The notes beneath the pieces are model-generated. The model was given only the letters and a program-made list of their open reading frames with translations. It was not told the DNA's origin and searched no databases. A stretch of 64,000 bases of DNA from DASVHS01 sp035468985 (GTDB taxonomy: Bacteria > Acidobacteriota > Thermoanaerobaculia > Gp7-AA8): positions 57,359-121,358 of the forward strand of contig DATISF010000047.1 of the NCBI GenBank assembly GCA_035468985.1. The letters run 5' to 3'. Position 1 is the stretch's first letter. Each line of letters opens with the position of its first letter. Below are positions 53,465 through 62,414 of the stretch, one piece after another. The translations under genes and the position numbers were made by a program.

Positions 53465-54444
53465 CTGTAGAAGAAATACTTCTGCTCGATGGCTGCTCGA
53501 TAGGCGGCGCGGATCGTCTCCATGCCCGCGAATGCCGAGACCAGCATGATGAGCGTCGACTCCGGCAGGTGGAAGTTCGTCAGCAGCCGGTCGACGGCGC
53601 GGAACCGATACCCGGGAGTGATGAAGATGCTCGTCTCCGCGCGCCCGGCCTGGAATCGGTCTTCGCGCTTTGCGCTCTCGAGCGTGCGCACTGTCGTGGT
53701 TCCGACGGCGACGATCTTCTTCGCCCGATTCAGCGCCAATGCCGCTTCCTCGCTGATCTCGTAGACCTCGGCATCCATGACATGGCCGGCGATGTCGACG
53801 GCTTTCACCGGCTTGAACGTGCCGATGCCGACGTGCAGCGTGATCCGTACGATCTCGTTGCGGCGCGCGATCTCGTCGAGAATCTCCCTGGTGAAGTGCA
53901 GCCCCGCCGTCGGTGCGGCGATCGCTCCCCGCTCGGCCGCGTAGACGGTCTGATAGGCCTCGCGGTCGCTCTCCCTCGGTTCCGCGCGCTGGATGTACGG
54001 CGGCAATGGCGGCACACCGACGCGCTCGATCTCTTCGAGCTCGCCCTCGAAGCGCAACACGATCGTTCCCTCGCGCTTGTCGAGGACATGCGCCGAAAGA
54101 CGATCGCTGAAGCGCAAGTGATCTCCCGGGCGAATCCGCTTGGCCGGATTGGCCCAGACCTCCCAGGTCAGCGCGTCAATCTGCCGCGTGAGCAGGATCT
54201 CGATGCGCCGCTTCATCTGACCTTTCGGCTCGGCGAACAGACGCGCAGGAATCACGCGCGTGTCGTTGATGACCAGGACGTCATCGGCCTCGAGGAGCCG
54301 CGGGAAGTGCGCGAAGTTGTCGTGCCCGATGTCCGGCGGACCGCTGTGCGGCGCCACCACCATCATCCGCGATGCCCCGCGCGGACGCGGCTCCTGCGCG
54401 ATCAGCTCCCGCGGCAGGTCGTAGTGGAAATCCGTTCGTTTCAT
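53422..54444 (-). CDS. queA: tRNA preQ1(34) S-adenosylmethionine ribosyltransferase-isomerase
   Basis: 340 residues from ATG 54444 (MKRTDFHYDLPRELIAQEP); the frame further upstream is antisense to mogA. Motifs VLVINDTRVIPARLF, PPLPPYIQR, YQTVYAAERGAIAAPTAGLH, VGIGTFKPV and the ending YSYGDCMFI are diagnostic. It makes epoxyqueuosine in tRNA from preQ1 and SAM. Divergent from mogA with overlapping -10-like sequence near 54461; convergent overlap of 43 bases with the DUF1361 gene. Confidence 0.97.
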   Translation of the reverse strand: MKRTDFHYDLPRELIAQEPRPRGASRMMVVAPHSGPPDIGHDNFAHFPRLLEADDVLVINDTRVIPARLFAEPKGQMKRRIEILLTRQIDALTWEVWANPAKRIRPGDHLRFSDRLSAHVLDKREGTIVLRFEGELEEIERVGVPPLPPYIQRAEPRESDREAYQTVYAAERGAIAAPTAGLHFTREILDEIARRNEIVRITLHVGIGTFKPVKAVDIAGHVMDAEVYEISEEAALALNRAKKIVAVGTTTVRTLESAKREDRFQAGRAETSIFITPGYRFRAVDRLLTNFHLPESTLIMLVSAFAGMETIRAAYRAAIEQKYFFYSYGDCMFIRNRGTW

Positions 54445-54460
54445 GACGCGACGGGGACCA

Positions 54461-54466
54461 TACAAT
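54461..54466 (+). promoter_or_regulatory. -10 box (TACAAT) for mogA, predicted leaderless
   Basis: TACAAT ends eight bases before GTG 54475; its complement, TATTGT, may serve the divergent queA gene. Confidence 0.5.
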
Positions 54467-54474
54467 ACGCGCTC

Positions 54475-54984
54475 GTGATTCGAGCCCGTGTGATCACCTG
54501 CAGCGACGGCGTGGCGCGCGGCGTACGGGAAGATCGGTCCGGGCCGGCGGTGCGCGACATCCTCACGCGCAACGGCTACGACGTCGACCAGCTGCTCGTC
54601 GTCCCCGATGACGTCAACGAGATCGCCCTGGCGATCGCCGATGCCATCGATCACGACGTCAGGCTCGTGGTCACGACGGGCGGCACGGGGATTTCGCCGC
54701 GCGACGTGACGCCCGAGGCGACGATGCGCGTCTGCGATCGGGTGGTGCCGGGGTTCGGAGAGCTGATGCGGCTTCGATCGCTGGAGAAGACACCGATGGC
54801 GCCGCTCTCGCGCGCGCAGGCGGCGACGCGCGGCCCGGCACTGATCGTGAACCTCCCCGGTTCACCGAATGGCGCATGCGAAAACCTGGAAGCCGTCCTG
54901 CACCTGATTCCTCACGCCCTCGAGCTCCTGAGCGGCGGACCGGTCGATCACACCGGGGCCGGCCCGTCGAAAGCGGCGCGGTGA
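54475..54984 (+). CDS. mogA: Molybdopterin adenylyltransferase (MogA/MoaB family)
   Basis: 169 residues from GTG 54475; the very long open frame before it is antisense to queA and is rejected. RARVITCSDGVARGVREDRS, VVTTGGTGISPRDVTPEAT and VNLPGSPNGACENLEAVLHL are MogA/MoaB signatures. It adenylates molybdopterin during molybdenum cofactor synthesis. Its stop overlaps the GTG start of the downstream muramidase (GTGA), an unexpected functional pairing. No other moa/moe genes are in the window. Confidence 0.92.
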   Translation: MIRARVITCSDGVARGVREDRSGPAVRDILTRNGYDVDQLLVVPDDVNEIALAIADAIDHDVRLVVTTGGTGISPRDVTPEATMRVCDRVVPGFGELMRLRSLEKTPMAPLSRAQAATRGPALIVNLPGSPNGACENLEAVLHLIPHALELLSGGPVDHTGAGPSKAAR

Positions 54985-56159
54985 CGGTTCGCACCGGACT
55001 GGAGGTCCTCCTCGACGACCCGCGTCCGATCGCGGGCAGGCGGATCGGCATCGTGACGAATCAGAGCGGAGTCACGAGCGATCTCCGCCACGTCGTGCCG
55101 CTGTTGCACGGAGGAGGCGACTGGACGCTGACGACGCTCTTCGCGCCCGAGCATGGAATCTGGGGCGAGGCGCAGGACATGGATCACATCTCCGATTCCA
55201 TCGATCCGGCCACGGGTCTTCACGTGTACTCGCTCTACGGCGACAGCGAAGAAAAACTCACGCCGGCCCGCGCCATGCTGCAGAACGTCGACGCGCTCGT
55301 CATCGATGTGCAGGACGTCGGCTCCCGCTACTACACGTTCGTCTACACCATGGCGCTCTGCATGCGCGCGGCCGGTTCGGCCAGCGTATCGGTCGTCGTG
55401 CTGGACCGTCCGAATCCGATCGACGGCGTGCACCTCGAAGGCAACATCCGCGAGGAGAAGTACTCCAGCTTCGTGGGCATGTACCCGCTGCCGGCACGTC
55501 ACGGCATGACCGCCGGCGAGCTGGCCCGCTACTTCAACAAGGTCTTCAGCCTCGGCTGCGATCTCACAGTCGTACCGATGCGTGGATGGAAGCGCGCGAT
55601 GTGGTGGGACGAGACGGGACTGCCATGGGTGACTCCTTCTCCGAACATGCCGACCGTGGCAACGGCAACCGTCTATCCCGGCATGTGCCTCGTCGAAGGA
55701 ACGAATCTCAGCGAAGGGCGTGGCACCACGCATCCCTTCGAGCTCTTCGGCGCGCCGTGGCTGGAACCGTTCAAGCTTGCAGACGAGCTCAATGGTCTCG
55801 ATCTGCCCGGCGTGCGTTTCCGGCCGCACTACTTCATGCCGTCGTTTCAGAAGCACGCCGGCAAGGTCTGCGCCGGCGTCGAGCTGCACGTTCGCGATCG
55901 CGCGGTGTTCGAGCCGTTCCGCACCGGACTGTGGTGCGTGAAAGTCGCGCGCGATCAGAATCCGGAGAAGTTCGACTGGCGGCGTGAGGCCTACGAGTTC
56001 GTCTCCGACCGGCTGGCGATCGATCTCCTCGCCGGCAGCGCGCGGTATCGCCAGATCGTTGAAAGCGGCGGCGACATCGACGAGTGGGTATCGGAGTGGA
56101 AAACGCCATTGCGCGAATTTGCGCGCCGGCGCGAAGAGTTCCTGCTGTATCGGACATGA
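54981..56159 (+). CDS. namZ: NamZ-like exo-beta-N-acetylmuramidase (DUF1343)
   Basis: 392 residues from GTG 54981. DUF1343 landmarks: RIGIVTNQSGVTSDLRHV, LTTLFAPEHGIWGEAQDMDH, VIDVQDVGSRYYTFVYTMA, VLDRPNPIDGVHLEG, PSPNMPTVATATVYPG and CLVEGTNLSEGRGTTHPFEL. The family member NamZ removes non-reducing-end MurNAc from wall fragments in peptidoglycan recycling. No signal peptide is evident at this start, so a cytoplasmic or alternatively exported role is open. Followed by a pseudouridine synthase with an ATGA overlap. Confidence 0.9.
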   Translation: MTVRTGLEVLLDDPRPIAGRRIGIVTNQSGVTSDLRHVVPLLHGGGDWTLTTLFAPEHGIWGEAQDMDHISDSIDPATGLHVYSLYGDSEEKLTPARAMLQNVDALVIDVQDVGSRYYTFVYTMALCMRAAGSASVSVVVLDRPNPIDGVHLEGNIREEKYSSFVGMYPLPARHGMTAGELARYFNKVFSLGCDLTVVPMRGWKRAMWWDETGLPWVTPSPNMPTVATATVYPGMCLVEGTNLSEGRGTTHPFELFGAPWLEPFKLADELNGLDLPGVRFRPHYFMPSFQKHAGKVCAGVELHVRDRAVFEPFRTGLWCVKVARDQNPEKFDWRREAYEFVSDRLAIDLLAGSARYRQIVESGGDIDEWVSEWKTPLREFARRREEFLLYRT

Positions 56160-56830
56160 TCGACATCCTCTACGAAGACGACTCGCTCATCTTCGTCAAC
56201 AAGCCGCCGAACGTCGTCGTTCAGCGCGCGCACGATCCCGACGAACCGGTCCTGTACGAGCTCGTCGCGGCGCACACCTCTCCGCTCTTTCTGATGCAGC
56301 GTCTCGACCGCGGCACGAGCGGAGTGATGTTCTTCTCCAAGCGGGCGGACGTGAATGCGAAGCTGACCCGGCAGTTCGAGACGAAACGCATTCGCAAAAC
56401 GTATCTCGCGTTGTGCGAAGGTCAGCTCGCCGAGCGGCAGACGATCGATGCGCCGCTCGCACGCATCGGACCGATCTCGTTCGGTGTGCGCGACGGCGGC
56501 CGGCGCGCGGTGACGCACGTCGAGCCGTTGCGGGCGACACGCTCCGGCTCGCTGCTGTCCATCGAGCTCGAAACCGGCCGCACGCACCAGATTCGCGTGC
56601 ATCTCGCCGCCATCGGCCATCCGTTGGTAGGGGATTGGCTATATGGATCTCGTAACGACACTCGTCCGATGTTGCACGCTGTCGAGCTCGATATGACGCA
56701 TCCCGCGACAAATACGCCACTTCGCGTTTCGGCCCCGCCGCCGCGCGATTTTCTGGAGGCTGCTGAAAGCCGCGGAATCGTCATGGAGAGAGGACAGAGC
56801 GACACCGGAAGAGTCCAGCTAAGTGATTGA
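56156..56830 (+). CDS. RluA-family pseudouridine synthase
   Basis: 224 residues from ATG 56156, overlapping the previous stop (ATGA). ILYEDDSLIFVNKPPNVVVQ, catalytic Asp in FLMQRLDRGTSGVMFFSK, and ETGRTHQIRVHLAAIGHPL followed by GDWLYG are RluA/RluD hallmarks. No S4 domain, so it is closest to RluA/TruC-type enzymes; the target uridine in rRNA or tRNA cannot be told. Last gene of the mogA-namZ operon. Confidence 0.93.
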   Translation: MIDILYEDDSLIFVNKPPNVVVQRAHDPDEPVLYELVAAHTSPLFLMQRLDRGTSGVMFFSKRADVNAKLTRQFETKRIRKTYLALCEGQLAERQTIDAPLARIGPISFGVRDGGRRAVTHVEPLRATRSGSLLSIELETGRTHQIRVHLAAIGHPLVGDWLYGSRNDTRPMLHAVELDMTHPATNTPLRVSAPPPRDFLEAAESRGIVMERGQSDTGRVQLSD

Positions 56831-56833
56831 ATT

Positions 56834-56839
56834 TGCTAG
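56834..56839 (+). promoter_or_regulatory. -10 box (TAGAAT) for the gene at 56888
   Basis: TAGAAT 48 bases before the ATG at 56888, with a GGGAAGAAG ribosome site in between; one of the leadered promoters in the window. Confidence 0.45.
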
Positions 56840-56887
56840 AATAAACACGCTGAACATGCCGTTGGAAAAGGCATAGGGAAGAAGACC

Positions 56888-57319
56888 ATGAGACTCTGGA
56901 CCAAGATCGCATTCGCGCTCCTGTTCGTGCCGCTCGTCGCATCGGCGCAGTTCAAGGATCTCGATGCCGCCATGTCGAACCTCAGCCGCGGCTTCGGCAA
57001 CGGCGACGTGCAGGCGATCGTCGCCGGAATCGGCGACGGCGAGCAGGTCATGCTGCAGTTCCCCGGCCTGGTCAGCCAGACCGGCTTCTTCGGCAGGGAC
57101 CAGGCGGCCTATCTCCTTGACGGTCTGTTCAACAAGACCAAGCCCTCGAGCTTCGAGCCGGTCAGCTCCAAGAAGGTGAGCGCGGAAGGCCAGTACCACA
57201 TCACCGCGCGATGGACGATCGACAATGCCGGCAAGGCCGAGACGCGCGATCTCTACATCACCCTCCGCAGCAAGAACGACCGCTGGTCGGTCGGTTCGAT
57301 CCGTTCGGCAAGCAAGTGA
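56888..57319 (+). CDS. Small secreted NTF2-like protein (DUF4783-like)
   Basis: 143 residues from ATG 56888 with GGGAAGAAG upstream. Sec signal peptide ending VASAQ (about residue 20). The mature part (LDAAMSNLSRGFGNGDVQAI, YLLDGLFNKTKPSSFEPVSS, WTIDNAGKAETRDLYITLRS) fits an NTF2/SnoaL-like cone fold with a typical cavity-lining pattern. Function unknown. It ends 12 bases before the large histidine kinase gene and could be co-transcribed with it. Confidence 0.75.
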   Translation: MRLWTKIAFALLFVPLVASAQFKDLDAAMSNLSRGFGNGDVQAIVAGIGDGEQVMLQFPGLVSQTGFFGRDQAAYLLDGLFNKTKPSSFEPVSSKKVSAEGQYHITARWTIDNAGKAETRDLYITLRSKNDRWSVGSIRSASK

Positions 57320-57331
57320 ATGTCCTAGGCC

Positions 57332-60300
57332 GTGGGTGAACGGGAACTCGCAGACGCCCCCGTGACCCACGACCGGCGGCCGGCGACCCTCCTGGCGCTA
57401 TTCGTCGTCCTCATCGCCGCGACGCAGCTCGCGACCTGGTGGATCGTCCACTCGCTGTCGACCGACTTCGACGCGCGCGCACAACAGCACGTCGTGTCCG
57501 ACGTCCGGAACGTGCGCGGCCGGATCAGGGAGCTGGAATCACAGCTCGACAGTTCGGCGGATCGCCTGCGCGCGCGAGTGGCCGCACAACCCGGCGCCGA
57601 GCGGTTGGCGCTGTTTCAACTTCTTGGCACCGAGGCATCGCAGCGCGGCCGCGGCGCGCGGATTCTGACTGCTACCGGCGATCTCGTCGCATGGTGGGGC
57701 GAAGATCTGCCGTTCACGAACTCGCGCCGCTATCTGTTCGACGTCACCAATCTCTACATCCTTTCCGAGCGCAACGCGGGACCTTTGCGCATCCAAACCT
57801 TCGCGCGCATTCCGAACCAGGGCAACGCGCTCCGGCAGTTCCACACACCCGATGCCTGGGTCGTCTCCCTGAAGTTTCACGGCGGATTTCTCCGGCAGGA
57901 AGCGGGCATGCGCCGATTCCGGATGGCGAGCAGCGCCGACTCGGCGCTCTGGTTGGACATTCAGACCCGCACAGCCGCCGAAGTCGGCGATTCCGCACGA
58001 AACGCGGGCCGCACGACGACCGCGCTCCTGATCGCGATCGGATTCCTCGCCGCGCTGGTCGTCATCAACAAACGTGCGCCGGTCTTCATGGCGGTCATCC
58101 TGATCGTCATCGTGCGTCTGGCCCTTCTGGCCGTGCAGATCCCCGACGACACCCTCCACATCTTCGGATTCGACGTTTACGCGTCCCGCGTCCTCGGCCC
58201 CCTCAGCCGGTCGCCCATCGACTTGCTGCTCACGGCTGCCGCGTTCCTGGCGATCGTCGCCCGCGTTGTGCCGGCGGCCCGCCGGCCCTGGCTCAACGTG
58301 ATCGCGGCGCTGGCCGCCGCGGCCGGATTGGTTTTCGTCGTGCAGAATCTGGTCGACAACTCGCGGATCTCGCCGATCCCCGAGCACATCGTTCCGATCA
58401 ACGCTGCGCAGGGAGTGCTCCTCGCGGCGCTCCTGCTCTTCGCGTTCGCGATTCTGCGGATGACATGGCACGCCGCGCCTCTGCGATCCGTACTGGTGAT
58501 CTTCGCCGCGGGGATCGTGCCTGTTCTGCTGATCGGCTATGCCATGGAGCCTGCGCGCGGCAGTGCGTTCCTCGCGGCTGTGGCCGCCGTGTTCGCGTCG
58601 ATGCTCATCTGCGCGATGGCACCGCACCGCTCGGCAAGACTCGTCGCCATGGCCCTGCTCGCGGTTCCCATCGTGTTCGCGCCCGTTCAGATCTTCGAGC
58701 ACGGCGCCACGAAGCGCTTCGTGTCCGACTCCTACGCTCCGCTCGTGGTCGGCGAGGCCGGCCAGCTCCGCACGATGATCGAGAACACCCTGCGCGACGA
58801 CTTCTCGCAGGCGGAGCTGAGCACGATCCTTCCCGACGACTACCGGCACATGAACCTCGACGATCTCGCTTACGCGCTGTGGCTGCGCTCCGATCTGTCG
58901 AAGTGGCGCGTGCCGGCGGTCATCACCATCACCGACGAGTTCACGCGAACGCCGATCAGCCGCTTCGGCGTCGGCTTGCCGCAGTTCGATGATCGCGCCA
59001 GCACCGTCGGGCGCGAGGTCCTGCAGGTCGGCGCGCTGCGCCGCGATCTGATCCATCACGACTTCGAGCTGACGGCGTGGGGAACGATCATCGCCACCGG
59101 CAGTCTGCACGTCGTCAACCCGGCCGACCCGGGTGCGACGTCGTTTGCCGACGTCTACCACGACTTCTTCGAAGCCGCGCCCGATCCCGCGGCCGAGATC
59201 CATCGCCAGAGCGTGCCGGCGGTGTACGACCGCGACGGCAATCCCGGATCGCCGGTCACGCTCCGTCTTCCGCGCAACCCGACCTGGTACATCGCCCGGA
59301 TGCGGCCGGGCACCGGCCTGTGGGTGGAAGGTCCCGCGCCGTCGTCGGCGGCGTACCTGCGCCGCACCGTAGACGCGCTCTACGCATTCCCGCTGGAGCG
59401 GCCGACGTTCGGCGAGCAGGTCCGCCGCGCCGGCGGAACCGCCATCTGGGCGCTCGCGGCGGTGATGCTCGTGTCGCTGTGGTGGTCACTGCCCGGCTTC
59501 ATGGCCTTCCTCCGCAGCATTCCGCGCAGCCTCGATTTCCGCGCCCGAACCTCGCTCTACCTGACCGGCGTGGTCATCCTTCCGCTCATCGTGTTCGTGC
59601 TGTTCGTGCGCGCGTATCTCGCGAACCGGCTGGAGCAGGAGTACGTCGATCGCGGGCAGACCGCGCTCACTGCCGCGCAGCGTGTGATCGAAGACTATCT
59701 GGCGTCGCAGACCGCCGCGCCGGAGCAGGTACTCGACGACGAGATCCTGAGCTGGCTGGCGCGCGTGATCGGTCATGACCTCCATCTTTATCGCGGCGAG
59801 TCGCTGGTGGCATCGAGCCGCCGCGATCTGTTCGCCGCGCACATCGAGTCGCAGCGTCTTCCCGGAGACATCTACTCGTCGATCGTGCTGGGCGGCGGGC
59901 AGCTCGTGCGCGCCACTCGCACATCCGGCAAAACGCAGTTCGTGGAGATCTACAGCCCCGTGAACCTCGAGCGCGGCCGCAGTTACATCCTCGCTCTTCC
60001 GTTCATCGTTCAGGGACGGCAGATCGAGTCGCAGGTGAACGATCTCGCCACGACCATCTACATGCTTCTCGTGTTCATCGCGCTCGCCGCGATCGCGGTC
60101 GCGTTCCGCATCGCCCGCGGAGTGACGCGGCCGGTGCAGGGACTCGTGGCCGGCGCACGTGCCGTCGCGCGCGGCGACTTCGACATCAACCTCCGCGCGC
60201 CGCGGGATCCCGATATCGGATTGCTGGTGACGACGTTCCGCGATATGGCCCGTTCCATCAAGCAGCAGCAGGAAGAGCTGCGGCACGAACGCGACCGCTT

Positions 60301-61276
60301 GCAGACGCTGCTGGAGAACATCAACGCCGCCGTTGTCGTGCTCGATGGAGAGCTGCGCGTCGCCGCCACGAACCTCGCCGCCCGCAACCTTCTCGGCCTG
60401 TCGGAACACGCGGCGCCCGAGCCGATGCGCGGACGCTATCCGGCGCTTCAGGAATTCGTCTTCTCGCATCGCCGCGGCCGCGTCGAGTCGGAAGAGCTCG
60501 AGCTGAACGTCGACGGCAAGCTGCGCACCTACCGCGTCTCGATCGTTCCCCTCCCCGATTCCGTCGAAGAGATGCTCATCGCCGAAGACGTCACCGAGAT
60601 CCTGCGCTCGAACCGCCTCGAGGCGTGGGGCGAGATGGCGCGGCAGGTCGCGCACGAGATCAAGAACCCGCTCACGCCGATCCAGCTCACGGCCGAACAT
60701 CTGCGCACTGTCGCCGAGCGCGACGATCCGAATCTTCCGGGCGTGGTTCGGAATGCCGTCGAGAACATCCTCCGCCAGGTGAAGACGCTGCGCGAGACGT
60801 CGAAGGAGTTCAGCGATTACGCGTCGCTGCGACAGCCGCAGCGGAAGCCGCTCGACCTCAAGCACATGCTCGAGGAGCTCGCCGCGAGCTACTCATGGCG
60901 ATCCCATTTTCGCGCCGAGATCGCGGCCAGCACTCCCGACCGCTTTCCCGGCGACGCCCGTCTGCTTCGCGGCGCGATCGCCAACCTCATCGAGAACGCC
61001 TTGCAGGCCGCACCCGCCGGCCGAGTCCGCCTCGGCAGTTACGGCGTCGACTCAAAGGTGGTCATCCAGGTCGAGGACGACGGCCCCGGCGTCGCTCCCG
61101 AGCTTCTGCCGCGGATCTTCGACCCCTACTTCTCGACGAAGACGACCGGCACGGGCCTCGGCCTGGCCATCGCGCGGAAGGCCGTCGAGGAGCACGGCGG
61201 AACGATTTCGGCCGAGAACCTCAATCCGGGACTCCGAGTCTCGATCGAACTGCCGGTCCGGGCACACCCGGAATGA
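57332..61276 (+). CDS. Large NtrY-like sensor histidine kinase
   Basis: 1314 residues from GTG 57332 (GTG 57362 is an alternative). Order: membrane segment near 15-38, extracytoplasmic region to about 225, a block of seven to eight membrane segments (about 230-465), a second extracytoplasmic region, a membrane segment near 745-770, a CHASE-like sensor to about 905, a membrane segment, HAMP (ARGVTRPVQGLVAGARAVAR), PAS, HisKA with phospho-acceptor H1108 (VAHEIKNPLTPIQL) and HATPase (ANLIENALQAA, DDGPGVAPELL, GTGLGLAIARKA). The catalytic half is NtrY/NtrB-like; no response regulator adjoins. The signal sensed is unknown. Confidence 0.9.
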   Translation: MGERELADAPVTHDRRPATLLALFVVLIAATQLATWWIVHSLSTDFDARAQQHVVSDVRNVRGRIRELESQLDSSADRLRARVAAQPGAERLALFQLLGTEASQRGRGARILTATGDLVAWWGEDLPFTNSRRYLFDVTNLYILSERNAGPLRIQTFARIPNQGNALRQFHTPDAWVVSLKFHGGFLRQEAGMRRFRMASSADSALWLDIQTRTAAEVGDSARNAGRTTTALLIAIGFLAALVVINKRAPVFMAVILIVIVRLALLAVQIPDDTLHIFGFDVYASRVLGPLSRSPIDLLLTAAAFLAIVARVVPAARRPWLNVIAALAAAAGLVFVVQNLVDNSRISPIPEHIVPINAAQGVLLAALLLFAFAILRMTWHAAPLRSVLVIFAAGIVPVLLIGYAMEPARGSAFLAAVAAVFASMLICAMAPHRSARLVAMALLAVPIVFAPVQIFEHGATKRFVSDSYAPLVVGEAGQLRTMIENTLRDDFSQAELSTILPDDYRHMNLDDLAYALWLRSDLSKWRVPAVITITDEFTRTPISRFGVGLPQFDDRASTVGREVLQVGALRRDLIHHDFELTAWGTIIATGSLHVVNPADPGATSFADVYHDFFEAAPDPAAEIHRQSVPAVYDRDGNPGSPVTLRLPRNPTWYIARMRPGTGLWVEGPAPSSAAYLRRTVDALYAFPLERPTFGEQVRRAGGTAIWALAAVMLVSLWWSLPGFMAFLRSIPRSLDFRARTSLYLTGVVILPLIVFVLFVRAYLANRLEQEYVDRGQTALTAAQRVIEDYLASQTAAPEQVLDDEILSWLARVIGHDLHLYRGESLVASSRRDLFAAHIESQRLPGDIYSSIVLGGGQLVRATRTSGKTQFVEIYSPVNLERGRSYILALPFIVQGRQIESQVNDLATTIYMLLVFIALAAIAVAFRIARGVTRPVQGLVAGARAVARGDFDINLRAPRDPDIGLLVTTFRDMARSIKQQQEELRHERDRLQTLLENINAAVVVLDGELRVAATNLAARNLLGLSEHAAPEPMRGRYPALQEFVFSHRRGRVESEELELNVDGKLRTYRVSIVPLPDSVEEMLIAEDVTEILRSNRLEAWGEMARQVAHEIKNPLTPIQLTAEHLRTVAERDDPNLPGVVRNAVENILRQVKTLRETSKEFSDYASLRQPQRKPLDLKHMLEELAASYSWRSHFRAEIAASTPDRFPGDARLLRGAIANLIENALQAAPAGRVRLGSYGVDSKVVIQVEDDGPGVAPELLPRIFDPYFSTKTTGTGLGLAIARKAVEEHGGTISAENLNPGLRVSIELPVRAHPE

Positions 61277-61284
61277 CACCAAGT

Positions 61285-61290
61285 TACAAT
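61285..61290 (+). promoter_or_regulatory. -10 box (TACAAT) for the CAP-domain gene
   Basis: TACAAT lies 20 bases before ATG 61311, which leaves a short leader of about 13 bases. Confidence 0.4.
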
Positions 61291-61310
61291 CGCTTTCCTA
61301 TCTCACGCGC

Positions 61311-62273
61311 ATGCGCAACCTGGCCCTCGCCGTCGCCGCCCTCGTCTTCGTCAGCGCTCCGCTGGCAAGAGGCGGCGCGCCGATCGATGAGACCCGCATC
61401 ACGCTGCGCCAGGAAGTGCTGCGGCTGATCAACAACGATCGCCAGACTCATGGCCTCCCCGCGGTCAATCTCGACATCGAAGCGTCGGCGATTGCCGACT
61501 CCTACTGCCGCGCGCAGATCGCGAACGGCACGACCGGTCACTACACGATCGACGGCTACACGCCGTACATGCGCTACTCGTTCGCCGGTGGAAACGACGG
61601 ATTGAGCGAGAACGCCGCTGCCTGGTCGGCGAACTATCACTTCACCGACCGCGCGGCCTACGAGATGGCCCGCCGTTCCGAGCACGCCATGATGAGCGAG
61701 GAGCCGCCGCACGACGGACATCGCCGCACGATCCTCGATCCGTACGCGACGCACGTCGGCATCGGCCTGGCCTGGGACAATGGCGAGTTCCGGTTGACCG
61801 AGGAGTTCATCCGCCGCTATGTGACGTGGTCGCGTGCGCTGCCGCGCGCCGCATCGGTCGACGAGCCGGTCAGCGCCATCGGACGTCCGGTCGACGGCTA
61901 TCGCGTCGAAGCGATCAGCGTCCATCACGAGCCGATTCCGGAGACGATGCCCGCGAAGGTCGCCAACGCCATCACGTCGTACAGCCTCCCCGAGAAGCGC
62001 CGCGACTATCTTCCGCGCCTGCGCACGCGGTTCCATCGCCGCGACGACGGGACCGTGCGCTTCATCCGCGAGGAGTACAGCGACGGCAGCCGCGGCGACT
62101 TCGGCGTCGCCGACGACGGAGCCTTCACGTTCAGCGTTCCGTTTCGCGAAGGTCCGGGCGTCTACACCGTCGTCGTCTGGGTGACGAAGAAGGGCGACAG
62201 CACGCCGATCGCCGCGAGCAACATCTCCATCCGCGTCGACAAACCGGCCTATTCGTACGCGGGCACGCGGTAG
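61311..62273 (+). CDS. Secreted CAP/SCP-domain protein
   Basis: 320 residues from ATG 61311. Sec signal peptide ending around ARGGA. CAP domain from about residue 30 to 170: RQEVLRLINNDRQTHGLPAV, LDIEASAIADSYC, then HAMMSEEPPHDGHRRTILDP and THVGIGLAWDNG. The C-terminal 130 residues are beta-rich and unique. Bacterial CAP proteins are secreted and some bind lipids or walls; the role here is unknown. It faces the M64 peptidase gene across a family A repeat. Confidence 0.85.
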   Translation: MRNLALAVAALVFVSAPLARGGAPIDETRITLRQEVLRLINNDRQTHGLPAVNLDIEASAIADSYCRAQIANGTTGHYTIDGYTPYMRYSFAGGNDGLSENAAAWSANYHFTDRAAYEMARRSEHAMMSEEPPHDGHRRTILDPYATHVGIGLAWDNGEFRLTEEFIRRYVTWSRALPRAASVDEPVSAIGRPVDGYRVEAISVHHEPIPETMPAKVANAITSYSLPEKRRDYLPRLRTRFHRRDDGTVRFIREEYSDGSRGDFGVADDGAFTFSVPFREGPGVYTVVVWVTKKGDSTPIAASNISIRVDKPAYSYAGTR

Positions 62274-62291
62274 GCAACCTCTGAACAAGTC

Positions 62292-62387
62292 GTCATCCTG
62301 AGTCGGCGAAGCGCGACGAAGGATCTCGGGATGCGAAAACGCCTGCGATTTCGAGATCCTTCGCCCCTCTCCGCGGCTCAGGATGAC
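62292..62387. repeat. Family A palindromic repeat between convergent genes
   Basis: A near-perfect copy of the units at 26820-27433, including the outer AACAAGTCG/CGACTTGT extension. It lies where the terminators of the convergent CAP and M64 genes would be expected. Confidence 0.93.
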
Positions 62388-62414
62388 GTGAACAACGACT
62401 TGTGCAGAGATTTC

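Noticed and set aside
52510..54474. Upstream extension of the mogA frame to 824 residues
   Set aside because: It runs antisense to queA and over the ferredoxin gene; MogA homology starts at GTG 54475.
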